64,000 bases of DNA from Plasmodium brasilianum (taxonomy: Eukaryota; Apicomplexa; Aconoidasida; Haemosporida; Plasmodiidae), in NCBI RefSeq assembly GCF_023973825.1, contig NC_090116.1, positions 186,001 through 250,000 of the forward strand, written 5' to 3'. The position numbers and the translations under genes were made by a program. The notes beneath the pieces were generated by a model, which was given only the letters and a program-made list of their open reading frames with translations, did not search any database and was not told the origin of the DNA. Positions 13,986 through 23,773 of this stretch are shown piece by piece (position 1 is the first letter of the stretch; every line of letters starts with the position of its first letter).

Positions 13986-14850
13986 ATGCCCCTAGAAAAT
14001 GTTAATGACGTCAAATACGCAACACATTTAAACAAGAGCGGTACATTCAAAACGAAAAAAACAAAAATGAATCCTAAATTATCTCCCTTTGTTCAATATC
14101 CAATCGAGGGTGAAAGAAAAAATTCCAAAATATTGAATTTAAAAAAATTTATGTCGGCTTTTTTCATTTTACTGTTGCTTCTCCAGTATTCTAACATTTC
14201 ATTCGTAAGAAAAATCTTAAATGGAAAAATACGGAGTAAAATAATATTCATTTAGTTAAATTATGTTATTTTTTGAACTGTTACATATTTTTTTATATCA
14301 TTATACATAAATATATGTATATTAGTACATATATACACAACTTTTTTAACACTATTATTGAATACTGTAGCTTCAAAAAACAATGTATTTGCAAAATTTC
14401 GACTAAACAATGATAGTTGTTCAAGACAGCTTGAACATTAACTACAGGGTCGTTATATCAAAAAAATGTTCGAATGATCTGGATCATTCCGTTTTAAATT
14501 CTCCCAAAGGATTTAAAACTTTTGCATCTTATTATATCCTATCAATTTCTTCTAAGCATTTAACAGAAGAACAAATAAATTGTTTACTTAAATCATATAA
14601 CAATTTCATGTGTCAACGTAATGTTTATACAGCATATTACTATATTTCTAGTTTACAAAAACAGAAATTTATAATTACATGGTATATACTATGTAGAAGT
14701 CACTTTATAGATTTAACAGAAAAAAGTAGAATATGAAATTAAAAAAAATTCAACTACTACTAAAAATGTAACTGATAATTTCCTCACGAACTTAAAGATC
14801 TTAATAATTTTTGATCAAAAGGACCATCTTTCCTTTATAAAAATCCGATG
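13986..14850 (+). pseudogene. PHIST-like exported protein, frameshifted
   Basis: Exon 1 (13986-14235) encodes a charged N-terminus, then a recessed hydrophobic stretch (MSAFFILLLLLQYSNISF, residues about 57-73), the usual leader of PHIST proteins. A GTAAAA donor at 14236 (phase 1) and acceptor CTGTAG ending at 14370 lead into SKNNVFAKFRLNNDSCSRQLE, a candidate PEXEL (RQLE). The frame then closes at once (TAA) but continues one frame over as NINYRVVISKKCSND and on to LTEEQINCLLKSYNNF...YYYISSLQKQKF, which fits the start of a PHIST helical domain. This frame ends at 14736, and further fragments (NFLTNLKILIIFDQKDHLSF, third frame) follow to about 14848. The domain is therefore both frameshifted and truncated. 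The family call rests on pattern only; an alternative donor at 14205 was considered but leads to an early stop. Confidence 0.45.
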
Positions 14851-15740
14851 AGAATTTATCCTTTGCAAAATTTATATAATATAAATTGAAAATATCAAAT
14901 GATATTACTAAAAAAAAAAAATTGTACTAAATTATTTAAGTAAGAATCATAAAAATCTAAATCATAAAAAAAACATTCATGCATATTTTTATTTGTACAT
15001 ATTGCGCATAATATATATATTTACGTTTGTCTTTGTGCATTTTTTTTTGTTTATCCTTTTAATCGTCATAATATTTGTCTTTTACTTTATGTAAATTACC
15101 AGAATTTATACATATACTCATGGCCTGTTAAAACTTCAAAAAATGAAAAATTGTTTTTTCTTTATCAAGATATTACAATTTTAAATGAAATTGATCTTGA
15201 AATTATATTCTTTTAAAAGGACATAAAAATTATAAATAAAAAGTTACATATAAAAAAATTAATTTTTATTTAATGGTAATTATTTTTAAATGCCTTATGT
15301 TTTTAAGTACTATATTTTAAAATGTTCTTTAAAAACGGAAAGCGCTTTTTTTTGTAATAGTGCCACTTAACGCGTAAAAAATAAATTTTTAACTGTTAGA
15401 TTATACAATGGAAGTTTTAAATATTTACTTAAATAATTACACATATGATTAAAAGTACTTACTACAGCTAAAATACATGAATATTTTTTTTCTCATAAAA
15501 TAGGGTGATCTGAGGAAATGATTTTTTTTTTTATTATAAAAATAAAAGTTATATAAATATTGCAATTTTTCTTTTAAACTCTAGTTGTTATATGTATTTG
15601 TTAAGTATTTTTTAAGAAAAAAAAAAAAGATAAAAAAATGATAAAATATGAAAAAAATATACATAAAATATATTTTATTTTATATAATTTTAATTTCACT
15701 TAATAAAAATTTAACTTTTTCAGTTCACTATAATATTTAA
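14851..15740. other. Intergenic stretch before the tRNA
   Basis: Nothing recognised. It is A+T-rich with several A/T runs. It forms the boundary between the subtelomeric exported genes and the conserved core genes. Confidence 0.5.
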
Positions 15741-15814
15741 GGTTCCGTAGCTCAGTTGGTTAGAGCGTGCGGCTGTTAACCGCAAGGTCGTTGGTTCGAT
15801 CCCAGCCGGTACCG
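15741..15814 (+). tRNA. tRNA-Asn (GUU)
   Basis: A 74-nt cloverleaf can be folded by eye. The anticodon stem TGCGG/CCGCA (15768-15772 with 15780-15784) closes the loop CTGTTAA, giving anticodon GTT at 15775-15777, which reads Asn codons AAC/AAU. The internal A box (TAGCTCAGTTGG, from 15748) and B box (GGTTCGATCCC, 15793-15803) are intact. The acceptor stem is GGTTCCG with CGGTACC and has a U-U opposition at its fourth pair; the discriminator base is G. There is no intron and no encoded CCA. Confidence 0.97.
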
Positions 15815-15816
15815 AC

Positions 15817-15827
15817 TTTTTTTTTTT
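15817..15827 (+). terminator. RNA polymerase III T-run terminator
   Basis: A run of eleven T residues starts two bases after the tRNA discriminator. This is the standard Pol III stop signal and fits transcription on the + strand. Confidence 0.85.
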
Positions 15828-16298
15828 CAATATAAACTATAGATATTTTCAATAAAATATTAAGAATAATAATATAGTATTTACAAATTTAAACAAACTT
15901 TACACAAAAAAAAAAAGAAAAATTTTATTAATTTTTCTTATAATTTTCTGCAATTTTTTATGCATGCCTTCAACAAAAGTTATAATGATATATGCATAAA
16001 CAATTTCAAACCAAAAAGTTAAAGAATATATATACATTTCCTATATATATATATAATACATATGTTCGCACTTAGTATACACTTATATGTTCTGCATACA
16101 CCGATGGGCCTAAATATATTCATATTTTTATATATATAAAAACATAATGTCCACTAGAAATGTAAAATTTATTACTACTACCTTTTTCACGTACAAAAAA
16201 AATTAAATTATATAATAGTAGAAATTTTTTCATTCTTAAAAATGGTTAAAATTTTTATGTTTATATTATAAGCAAAAAAAAAATATATACATACATAC

Positions 16299-16329
<31 letters not shown>

Positions 16330-16609
16330 TTTAGAAAATGTTGCGTATCAAAATAAAATAAAATTAATTAGTGTTAAAATTTTAAAACAAGAAAAAGGAT
16401 ATCCCAGAACAACAATAAACGTATTAAAAATAAATCACACAAAATTAAATTAAAGCGTGCATACGATGTACATCTAACTCGCTTTATTATGAGTAATAAT
16501 GATAGCTGAATTGTTATACCTAGCATTCATATATTTTATATGAAAATTATTAGGATAATAATACTTTTCAGAGAATATATGTGCTGGGTAATTAACTATG
16601 CCTTTATTT

Positions 16610-18232
16610 TTAAATGGGGGATATTTGATACTTGTTATTGTATCCCCAACCATAAAGTTTATCATTTAAATTTAATAAACAATGTTTATCACCACAAGAA
16701 AAGTCTTTTATTTTGTTATTAGGCAATTTCACAGTAGATAATGTCTGCTGATGTTTCCCTATATGCCTACCACATTGAAAATACATATTATCGCCGAAAC
16801 AAAATAGTTGCTTACCAAAATGATCATTCGAATGTACCATGGAGAAATTTGATCCAGCATTAATCTTATATATTTCATTAACCATTTCATGGTCATTCAT
16901 CTTTTTTAATATTTTTTGTGGACTGCTTTGTATATGTCTATCATAAAAAGAATAATTAGCTAAATTTTTTGTTATAGTAGAATAACCAAGCTTTAATTGA
17001 TCTTTCCATCTTGTTCCTGATAATGAGTTTTTATTTGTTCTACTTTCTCCTAATCCTAACTGAATTTTGCTATCATCTCCAAAACTGTAAACGTTGTTTT
17101 TATCATCTAAACATAACGTATGATTTAACCCGCACGACACATCCACAATTTTTGTTCTTTCTTCAAACGGTACTTTATTTATGTGAACATAATTATTCTT
17201 ATTGAATATATAAAATGTATCCTTCAAAATCAAATGGTTAAGATGGTCTCCTTCATCATATATCCTTATCTCATTTCGGTTATCAGCCACAGCGGGAACA
17301 TGTTCATTCTCGTTCTGATCATTTTTGTTAGTTAATTTCATACTTCTACTACTAAACGGAGAAATGTTCATTCTTTTATTTTTCTCGTCCATTTTTTTGT
17401 TAAAATGCATTTTATTATACGAATTAACATAATGTGGGGAAATGGAAATTGATTCATCTCTAACTTTCACAGAGTACCCATTTGGAGAATAGGAACTTTC
17501 CACATAATCAGCTGTAGCTTCCCCGTTTTGGTTTAACCCCTGTATAACTGAACTATCCATCATTCTTATTGAACTATTCAAATTGTTTGCAAAATCAAAG
17601 TTATAATTTAAATTAAAATTATTTTTAAAAGATGGTTCCATAGCACATTGCCCATAAAAATTATTTCCTGAACAATAAACATTTCCCTTATTTGTAACAA
17701 ATGCTAGATGAAACTTATTAACACTTAACTTTATTATTTTTTCGTTTTTAAAAAAAATACTATTTTTACATTTATAAAAATCTTCAAATATAAACTCTTT
17801 CCTCCTTAAACATTCTCTATAATCTCTTATAATTTTTAATTCTCCCTTTTTATTTAAAAGATATATATCACTGTATGAAAACTGTATATCTCTAATTTCT
17901 TCATTAATATTTATTTTTATAGGATTTATATAAATTACATCACCCTTTTCTTCGTCTTCGTACGATCCCCATATGTAAATGTCGTCATTCTCAGTTATAC
18001 AACCACCTATACAATTACCGAATGTTATTTTTTTTACTTTTATTTTATTTTTTTCAAAAAAAGTTGCCTCTCCATTTTGTTTTATGTCTTTAAATAAAGA
18101 ACGTCTATCTCCAAATAAAAAGACTTTTTCCTCTATATGATTATTATCACAAAAAAATATATTATCTTTCCTTTTAATTACATAATAGCTATTTAACACA
18201 ACCGCAAGAAATCTAGAAAATCGGGGAATCAT
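16610..18232 (-). CDS. RCC1-repeat (regulator of chromosome condensation-like) protein
   Basis: 540 aa. RCC1-type blade motifs recur through the protein: KVFLFGDRRSLF near residue 36, DDIYIWGSYEDEEKGD, GNVYCSGNNFYGQCA, NNVYSFGDDSKIQLGLGES, KQLFCFGDNMYFQCG and DKLYGWGYNNKYQ at the extreme C-terminus. Family members form beta-propellers and act as nucleotide exchange factors for Ran or in other binding roles; which applies here cannot be seen. A low-complexity insert (about residues 205-330) separates the blades, as is common in Plasmodium. The frame stops right after the last GWGYNNKYQ strand, which is early for a closed propeller; the minus-strand frame continues open in another phase to about 16474, so a short 3' exon is possible but I could not place its splice sites. 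Confidence 0.85.
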   Translation of the reverse strand: MIPRFSRFLAVVLNSYYVIKRKDNIFFCDNNHIEEKVFLFGDRRSLFKDIKQNGEATFFEKNKIKVKKITFGNCIGGCITENDDIYIWGSYEDEEKGDVIYINPIKININEEIRDIQFSYSDIYLLNKKGELKIIRDYRECLRRKEFIFEDFYKCKNSIFFKNEKIIKLSVNKFHLAFVTNKGNVYCSGNNFYGQCAMEPSFKNNFNLNYNFDFANNLNSSIRMMDSSVIQGLNQNGEATADYVESSYSPNGYSVKVRDESISISPHYVNSYNKMHFNKKMDEKNKRMNISPFSSRSMKLTNKNDQNENEHVPAVADNRNEIRIYDEGDHLNHLILKDTFYIFNKNNYVHINKVPFEERTKIVDVSCGLNHTLCLDDKNNVYSFGDDSKIQLGLGESRTNKNSLSGTRWKDQLKLGYSTITKNLANYSFYDRHIQSSPQKILKKMNDHEMVNEIYKINAGSNFSMVHSNDHFGKQLFCFGDNMYFQCGRHIGKHQQTLSTVKLPNNKIKDFSCGDKHCLLNLNDKLYGWGYNNKYQISPI

Positions 18233-19289
18233 TATTGCGGTGTGTTCGTCTACAGTATGTCATGTGCTGCAGTATTTTGTATTATTTTTTTTTCTCAAAA
18301 AGTAATTTTTCACAAACGTGCCTATATTATTCTCCTAAATCTTATTGTTATTCCACCTTATTTTTTATAAAAATACCAAATTTTTGAAATAAAAAAAAAA
18401 AAAAAACGCATAATATGCTGTAATATTTTGAAGTAATTAAAATTAAAATTGTGCTAAAATATTGTATATACGAAATGAATATCCACATCATATAAAAATG
18501 CCAAAAAACAGAAGAATGCTCCTTTCGTTTTTTTATGCTTTATTTTTTTTTTTTTGTTTCCAAAAAATGTTTATAATAACAGTACGAATTATTTTAAGGA
18601 ATAATATTTTTTAAATTCGACATATCGTTAAAACTCTTTTGAAATAATATATACAAACTTCTACCATATTTTTATATTCCCAATTTTCAATTTTTCTTAC
18701 ATTTTAGTAGTTATGTGTAAATCAAAAAGTAAAACATTAAAAAAAAAAAAAAGCTAGTAGTTATTTGCGTGGCCTCTTCAAAAAAAATAAAACAATAAAT
18801 AAAATATAAGTGTTGGTTAATTTATAATGTAACCTAGTTTCATATCTTCCAATACCTACAATTGGCGTTTTTATGAAGAGATAATAATGTTACACTTGTC
18901 ACATTTCATAAATTTTATATTTATTTTAAATTACTTATATTTTTTATCCTTTAAGTTTCAACCTTTTTTTTTTTTTTTTTCTTTATATTTTCTTACTTTT
19001 TCGTATATAATAGTACTTAAAAAAAAATAGTCACAGACCTATTAAAAATAAAAGAAAATGTTGTAAAGGTAAAAAAAGAAAAAAAAAAAAAAACAGTTGC
19101 ACAAATGATTTTCAACTTAATCAAATGTGAACTGAGAATATAATTGACTTCATAATGGGTAAAAAATAAAAAAAGTATTGCATAAAAATACGCAAGTAGT
19201 AATAATATAAAACAAAAATATATTTGATAAATTACTTATTTTTTCCTTAGTAACAAAGTTTCAATTAATACTTTTTTCACAAGAACAAA
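18233..19289. other. Divergent promoter region between RCC1-like gene and CWC25-like gene
   Basis: About 1 kb between the divergently oriented RCC1-repeat and CWC25-like genes. It holds T runs (18545-18556, 18967-18980) and an A run (19079-19093). No open frame of note. A missing 5' exon of the CWC25-like gene was looked for here and not found. Confidence 0.5.
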
Positions 19290-20371
19290 ATGGAGGGTCT
19301 TTACAATGACATGGAGGAGTATGGAAAAATTTGTCAGTTATACGAAGAAAAAAAACAGAAAAAAGAAAAAAAAGTAGCTAAAAATGATGATATACTTGAT
19401 GAAGATATACTATGGATGTATGAAACAAAAGAAGAAAAAGATGTAAAAGAACAAGAAGAATTCTTACTAGGAAAAAAAATTAATATGCAAAAGCTAATTG
19501 AAGAAGAGGAACAAGTAAAAAAAGAGTCTATTAACAACAAAAATAATATAGACCATTTAAACAAACTAAGAGAAGACCCATTAACTATTATTAAAAGAAT
19601 TGAAATTCAAAAAAAGAAAATGATAGATGATCAAAAGAGACTATTAGAAATGCAAAGGTCCAAGGGTATTCGTGAAATTAACAATATAAATAAACAAAGA
19701 GAAACATTAAGCAGTCCATCGACAGATGAACAGGATGCGTTGAGAAGAAAAAGAGATAAAAGAAGGAAAGAAAAGCATAAGGAGGAGAAAAAAAGGAGAA
19801 AGAAAAGGGAACAAGAAAGAGAAAGAAGAAGAGAACGAGAAAAAGAAGGAAGAAGAGAACGAGAAAAAGAAAGAAGAAGAGATCGAGAAAAAGAAAGAAG
19901 AAGAGAACGAGAAAAAGATAGGAAAAACGCAGATAAGGAAAAAAAGCAAAAGAGGAAAGAAAAAAGAAGACACGAAAAACGTAAAGGGGAAACGTATATA
20001 GAGTCAGATACAGACTCTCACACGGAAGAGAGGGAAGATATAAAAAGAGTAAAAAAAAAAAACTTGAAAAAGAAGACGAGAAAGGCCGGAAAAAAGGCAT
20101 AACTGAGAGAATAGATAAGGAAAGGGATCGAAATAGAGATAAGGAAAGAGATCAAAAAAGATATAAAGAAGGGAAGAGTGATATACTCAAGGGTAAAAAA
20201 AAGGGAAAAGGAAATAAACACGAGCGCAAAATATGTAGTGATAGTAATACAAGAGAAAAAAGAAAAAGCGAGAAAAAAATTAACAGTTATGGTGAAAGTG
20301 ATAGAGATGAAAAAAGAGAAAGAAGTGTGGAAATAGATAGGGAAAGAAAAAGACGAAGAAAGGAAAGATGA
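19290..20371 (+). CDS. CWC25: Pre-mRNA splicing factor CWC25-like, with a frameshift at an A run
   Basis: The conserved signature is DILWMYETKEEKD...EEFLLGKKI...LREDPLTIIKRIEIQKKK, matching the CWC25 core (W-MY ... EYLLG ... IREDPL-II). CWC25 joins the catalytically activated spliceosome and is needed for the first splicing step. A long Arg/Glu/Lys-rich tail follows (residues about 150-260, with RERE/RREREKE repeats). The first frame ends at 20102, but the neighbouring frame continues the same RDKERD...KRERS...RKRRRKER composition to TGA 20369-20371. The two frames join at the (A)12 run 20051-20062 if one more A is supplied, giving about 360 aa. The usual N-terminal CIR segment (K-S-F/W-H-P-x-T) is not visible after the first ATG or in the 300 bp upstream, so the start may be incomplete. 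Confidence 0.75.
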
Positions 20372-21201
20372 CACACATAATTATGCGAATAGACGCAGAT
20401 ACATAAAAAAAAATAATAGATACTCAAGAAACTAAAACAGATAGACAAACTGTTGTTCATATAGTGTTCGTAAATTTATCTTTATAGATTTTAGTCTAAA
20501 CAGTTAAAGTACAAGATGGGATTAGTAAGGACAAAAATACGGTCATCAAAAAAATGGAAGGAAAAATTTGGATAAAAAATATTCGATATCGAAGTATTAA
20601 AGGAAAATAAATAAATTGTTACTACAAATATAGGAGTAAACGTAAAATGTTCATGTATCTTAATTTAATAGTTCATTTATAAATTGTAACACGTATGCAT
20701 ATATATATATGTAGCATATTCTATAATTGTGCTCCGAAAAGGGCTAATGAAATGGTATATCAAATGGCGTCATATACTTTTATGAAAAAAAAAAAAAAAA
20801 AATATACATTTAACAAATCAGTGAAAGATATAAAATTATTGCGTATTAACTGGGTTAAATAGTATTGAAAAGATATATCCTCTAATAATTTTGCATATAC
20901 CACAGAATAACGAACCATAAAATTTTTCACAGTATCCCCTTGGATTACATAAATATAAAAAAGTATTCTTCTATGTTTACAATTTTACATCAGAAAATTT
21001 ACCTATATATATTTTCTAAAATATAATAATGTTCATTGAAAAAAACTGTTGGAATCAACAACAAAATAATCGCCGTCCTTTCTTACATTTCTCGTGTTAA
21101 ACTAAAAAAAGGAAAAAACGGAAAGTGTAAAAAAATATTCGTTTGCTACAACCAAAAGCGAAACCATACGTACATTTGTAATTTATTTTATTATAAGTTT
21201 A
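20372..21201. other. Convergent intergenic region
   Basis: Lies between the 3' ends of the CWC25-like gene (+) and the four-exon gene (-). No RNA gene or credible ORF seen. It contains a short (TA)n tract at 20700-20711 and an A run near 20784-20801. Confidence 0.5.
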
Positions 21202-22093
21202 TTAAATAAATAATAGTAAGTTCATGTGTACTTCTTCATATGTTTTGTCCGTTTCACGTAATGGTAAAGGTTTTGCATTTCTTTTACTTCTTCTCCTTCG
21301 TAAACCCTTTGAAGCGGCAAAAGAATGTAATTTTAAGAAGGTGTTATTTTGCTTTATTTGCGCGTACATATATGCTTATACACAATGGCACATAGATATA
21401 TACGTACATAGACCTATATGTGTACGTTCATATCAACACAGAAGTGCACATTTCAATGAATTTGCGTATTATATATATATTAATATATTTGTTTTGTCAT
21501 TATTATCCATATCTTTTTTTTTTTTGTTGTTTACAATTTTTATGTCTCTTAACTTCAAATAAGAAAAAAACTCATATAAATTGTTTCCTATGTTTTTTAT
21601 CTGAAAAAATAAAAAATAAATAATAAGTAATAAGCAAGAATTTTTTTCTTTTCTCATTTTTTCTTATGTCATCGTTTTTTTCATAATCAATTTATTTTTC
21701 ACTTGTTCATCATTTAAATCTAAAGACAAACGCTTCGAATGCTTAATTATTTCCTGTTTTAGCTCCTTATTATCTGTGTGTTGTATAATAAAAACGTTAA
21801 ACTCGATTTATATATACGTATACAGAGAACAATAATACATAAGTGAAATGCGCATAAATAAAATCTCGAACATATATATACGCATACATTCGTCGTATTT
21901 TCACTGTTGTTCTTAATTTTCATATACTTTTAAAATTAATGACATCGTTAATTTTAAGGTTTAACTTAATCCCCTTTTTGTTATGTGCCCATTTAGCTCT
22001 TGATAAAAACATGAAATGGTTCTTTAAAACATAAGCCTTTATATTATAAACAAATGATATACAAAACAAAAGTTTAATAAGTTTTAATTCCAT
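21202..22093 (-). CDS. Small four-exon gene, likely secreted or organelle-targeted protein (150 aa), function unknown
   Basis: Built from sequence alone: exon 1 21928-22093, exon 2 21703-21773, exon 3 21535-21600, exon 4 21202-21351. Donors are GTATAT, GTGAAA and GTAAAC; acceptors are ACACAG, TTTCAG and TAAAG. All phases agree (1, 0, 0). The protein opens with MELKLIKLLFCISFVYNIKA, a good signal-peptide shape, followed by a basic segment (LKNHFMFLSRAKWAHNKKG) like a plastid transit peptide. It then has a helical Lys/Glu stretch (ELKQEIIKHSKRLSLDLND), LYEFFSYLKLRDIKI, and a strongly basic patch GLRRRRSKRNAKPLP before a TYEEV end. I do not recognise the family; a bipartite leader plus basic patch would suit an apicoplast protein such as a small ribosomal protein. 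Exon 4 has the weakest acceptor. Confidence 0.6.
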
Positions 22094-23773
22094 ATTTCAC
22101 TACAAAAAAGGAGAAAAAAAAAAAAAATACTATTTATCGTTATTTTATAATTCTTTTATTCCGGTTAAAGCTGTGTCTTCATGAATAGAAAAGTTTCCCT
22201 TTTTCTCTTTTAAAATATATAGCACAAAAAAAAAATAAAAATTTTATTAAATTGAATATATAATCTTTACCATTATGTGTAGTACTAATTTGCTTCAACA
22301 TATATGACATTATAATCTAAGTTGCACAGTAGATCATGTTATGGCTTCTATTTTATGCTTATGTAAAAAGTTTATTTGTTTTACTTCATCCCTTTTTTGA
22401 AGCATTCAACTTGCGCTAACTTCAAAAGGGATAAAGTTTCAAATATCCATACAAAACATTAAAATGCTATGTTTGTTTTGTCTTTATAGCGAAAAATTAT
22501 AAGTTACTCTACTCAAAACTATATAATGTGTTCAAACAAAATTAGCTGCGATAAAACACAAGAAAGCTAAAAGGACATAAGATCATCATTGTTATATTAA
22601 AAAGTTGTGCACAGTTATGTCATACTTTAATTAAATTTGGCTCTTATAAAAAGAAAAAAACTCATAATACGGGAACAAAATTAATTTTTAAAAAACATAT
22701 ATATTTACTGTTATAAAATAAAAACGTATATATATATATATATAAGGTTGTGAACTAATTAAATATTGACAATAAAAAAGGAAAAAATAATTGGCGAAAA
22801 AATTTAGTCACTGCATTCTCTAAAAAAAAAAAAAAAAATATTCCGCCTAATAAAAGTGTACATTCAAATAACGACATAATCATACATGCATAAAACATGC
22901 AATATGCAGAACATTACAAAAAAAAATTGTATTTTATATATATGCTCTTAGGTATTTTCTCAAAATTTAAAAAACTAAATTAAAAAGAGAATAAAATAAA
23001 ATATATCAGATAAATTAAAATGATTGAAAATTCCAATTAATGATATGTTTTCATTTTACTTATTTAACAAATTTTTTATTTTTTATTTTTTTCGAATCAT
23101 CAGTCAAAAATCGAAACAACAGCTTCTTCTATCAATTTGAATTGTTTGCTTAATTTATATTTGTATATACTTAAATGATAATTATATTGTATGTATATAA
23201 TGATCTGCGCTTTTATATAACTTTCAAGCAATTTTTTGTATATAAATTTTTTTATAATTAGGTTAATTTACGTAACATACTTAATATTTTGATGTGTACT
23301 TATTTTCTGATGCCAAAAATCCTCATTCGTTAATTTTTTTTTCTATATATTTTTTTTTTATTATATTATTCCCTCAGTTAGTCCATACCATTATGTAACA
23401 ACAAATAGTCTTTATTTGAACAAAATTTGTTTAACTTTTTTATTTTGTTATTCTTTTAACAGTTAATTTAAAAATAATGGCATATAGAATACAGCGAGAG
23501 TACACATATTTTCATGTGCTAATGGAATTTACCTAGTAATGCTGTTCTTGCCTTTTTTTTTTTTTTTTTAAAGTTCCAAATTGTTAACATTTGCCAAAGG
23601 GAATATACGTTTATATATGGCTATATCTGTGCATAAGTAATAATTTGTAGTCGATTGTGAGCCATATACGCATCAAAATTAAAATAAGAAAAAAGAGAAA
23701 ATAAATTCGTGCACTGCATATATACATATTTATAATGCCCTTTTTTTTTTTTTTTTTAAGATGAATCCTGAAG
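22094..23773. other. Divergent intergenic region with one imperfect hairpin
   Basis: Probable promoter region shared by the four-exon gene (-) and the TFIIIC-like gene (+). No coding exon convinced me. An imperfect inverted repeat is present at 22388-22432 (arms ATCCCTTTTTTGAAG and CTTCAAAAGGGAT). T runs at 23557-23571 and 23743-23758 lie shortly before the start codon of the large gene. Confidence 0.5.

Noticed and set aside
16474..16665. 63-codon minus ORF beyond the RCC1-like stop as a 3' exon
   Set aside because: No donor/acceptor pair with sensible spacing joins it to the propeller frame, and it shows no RCC1 motif.
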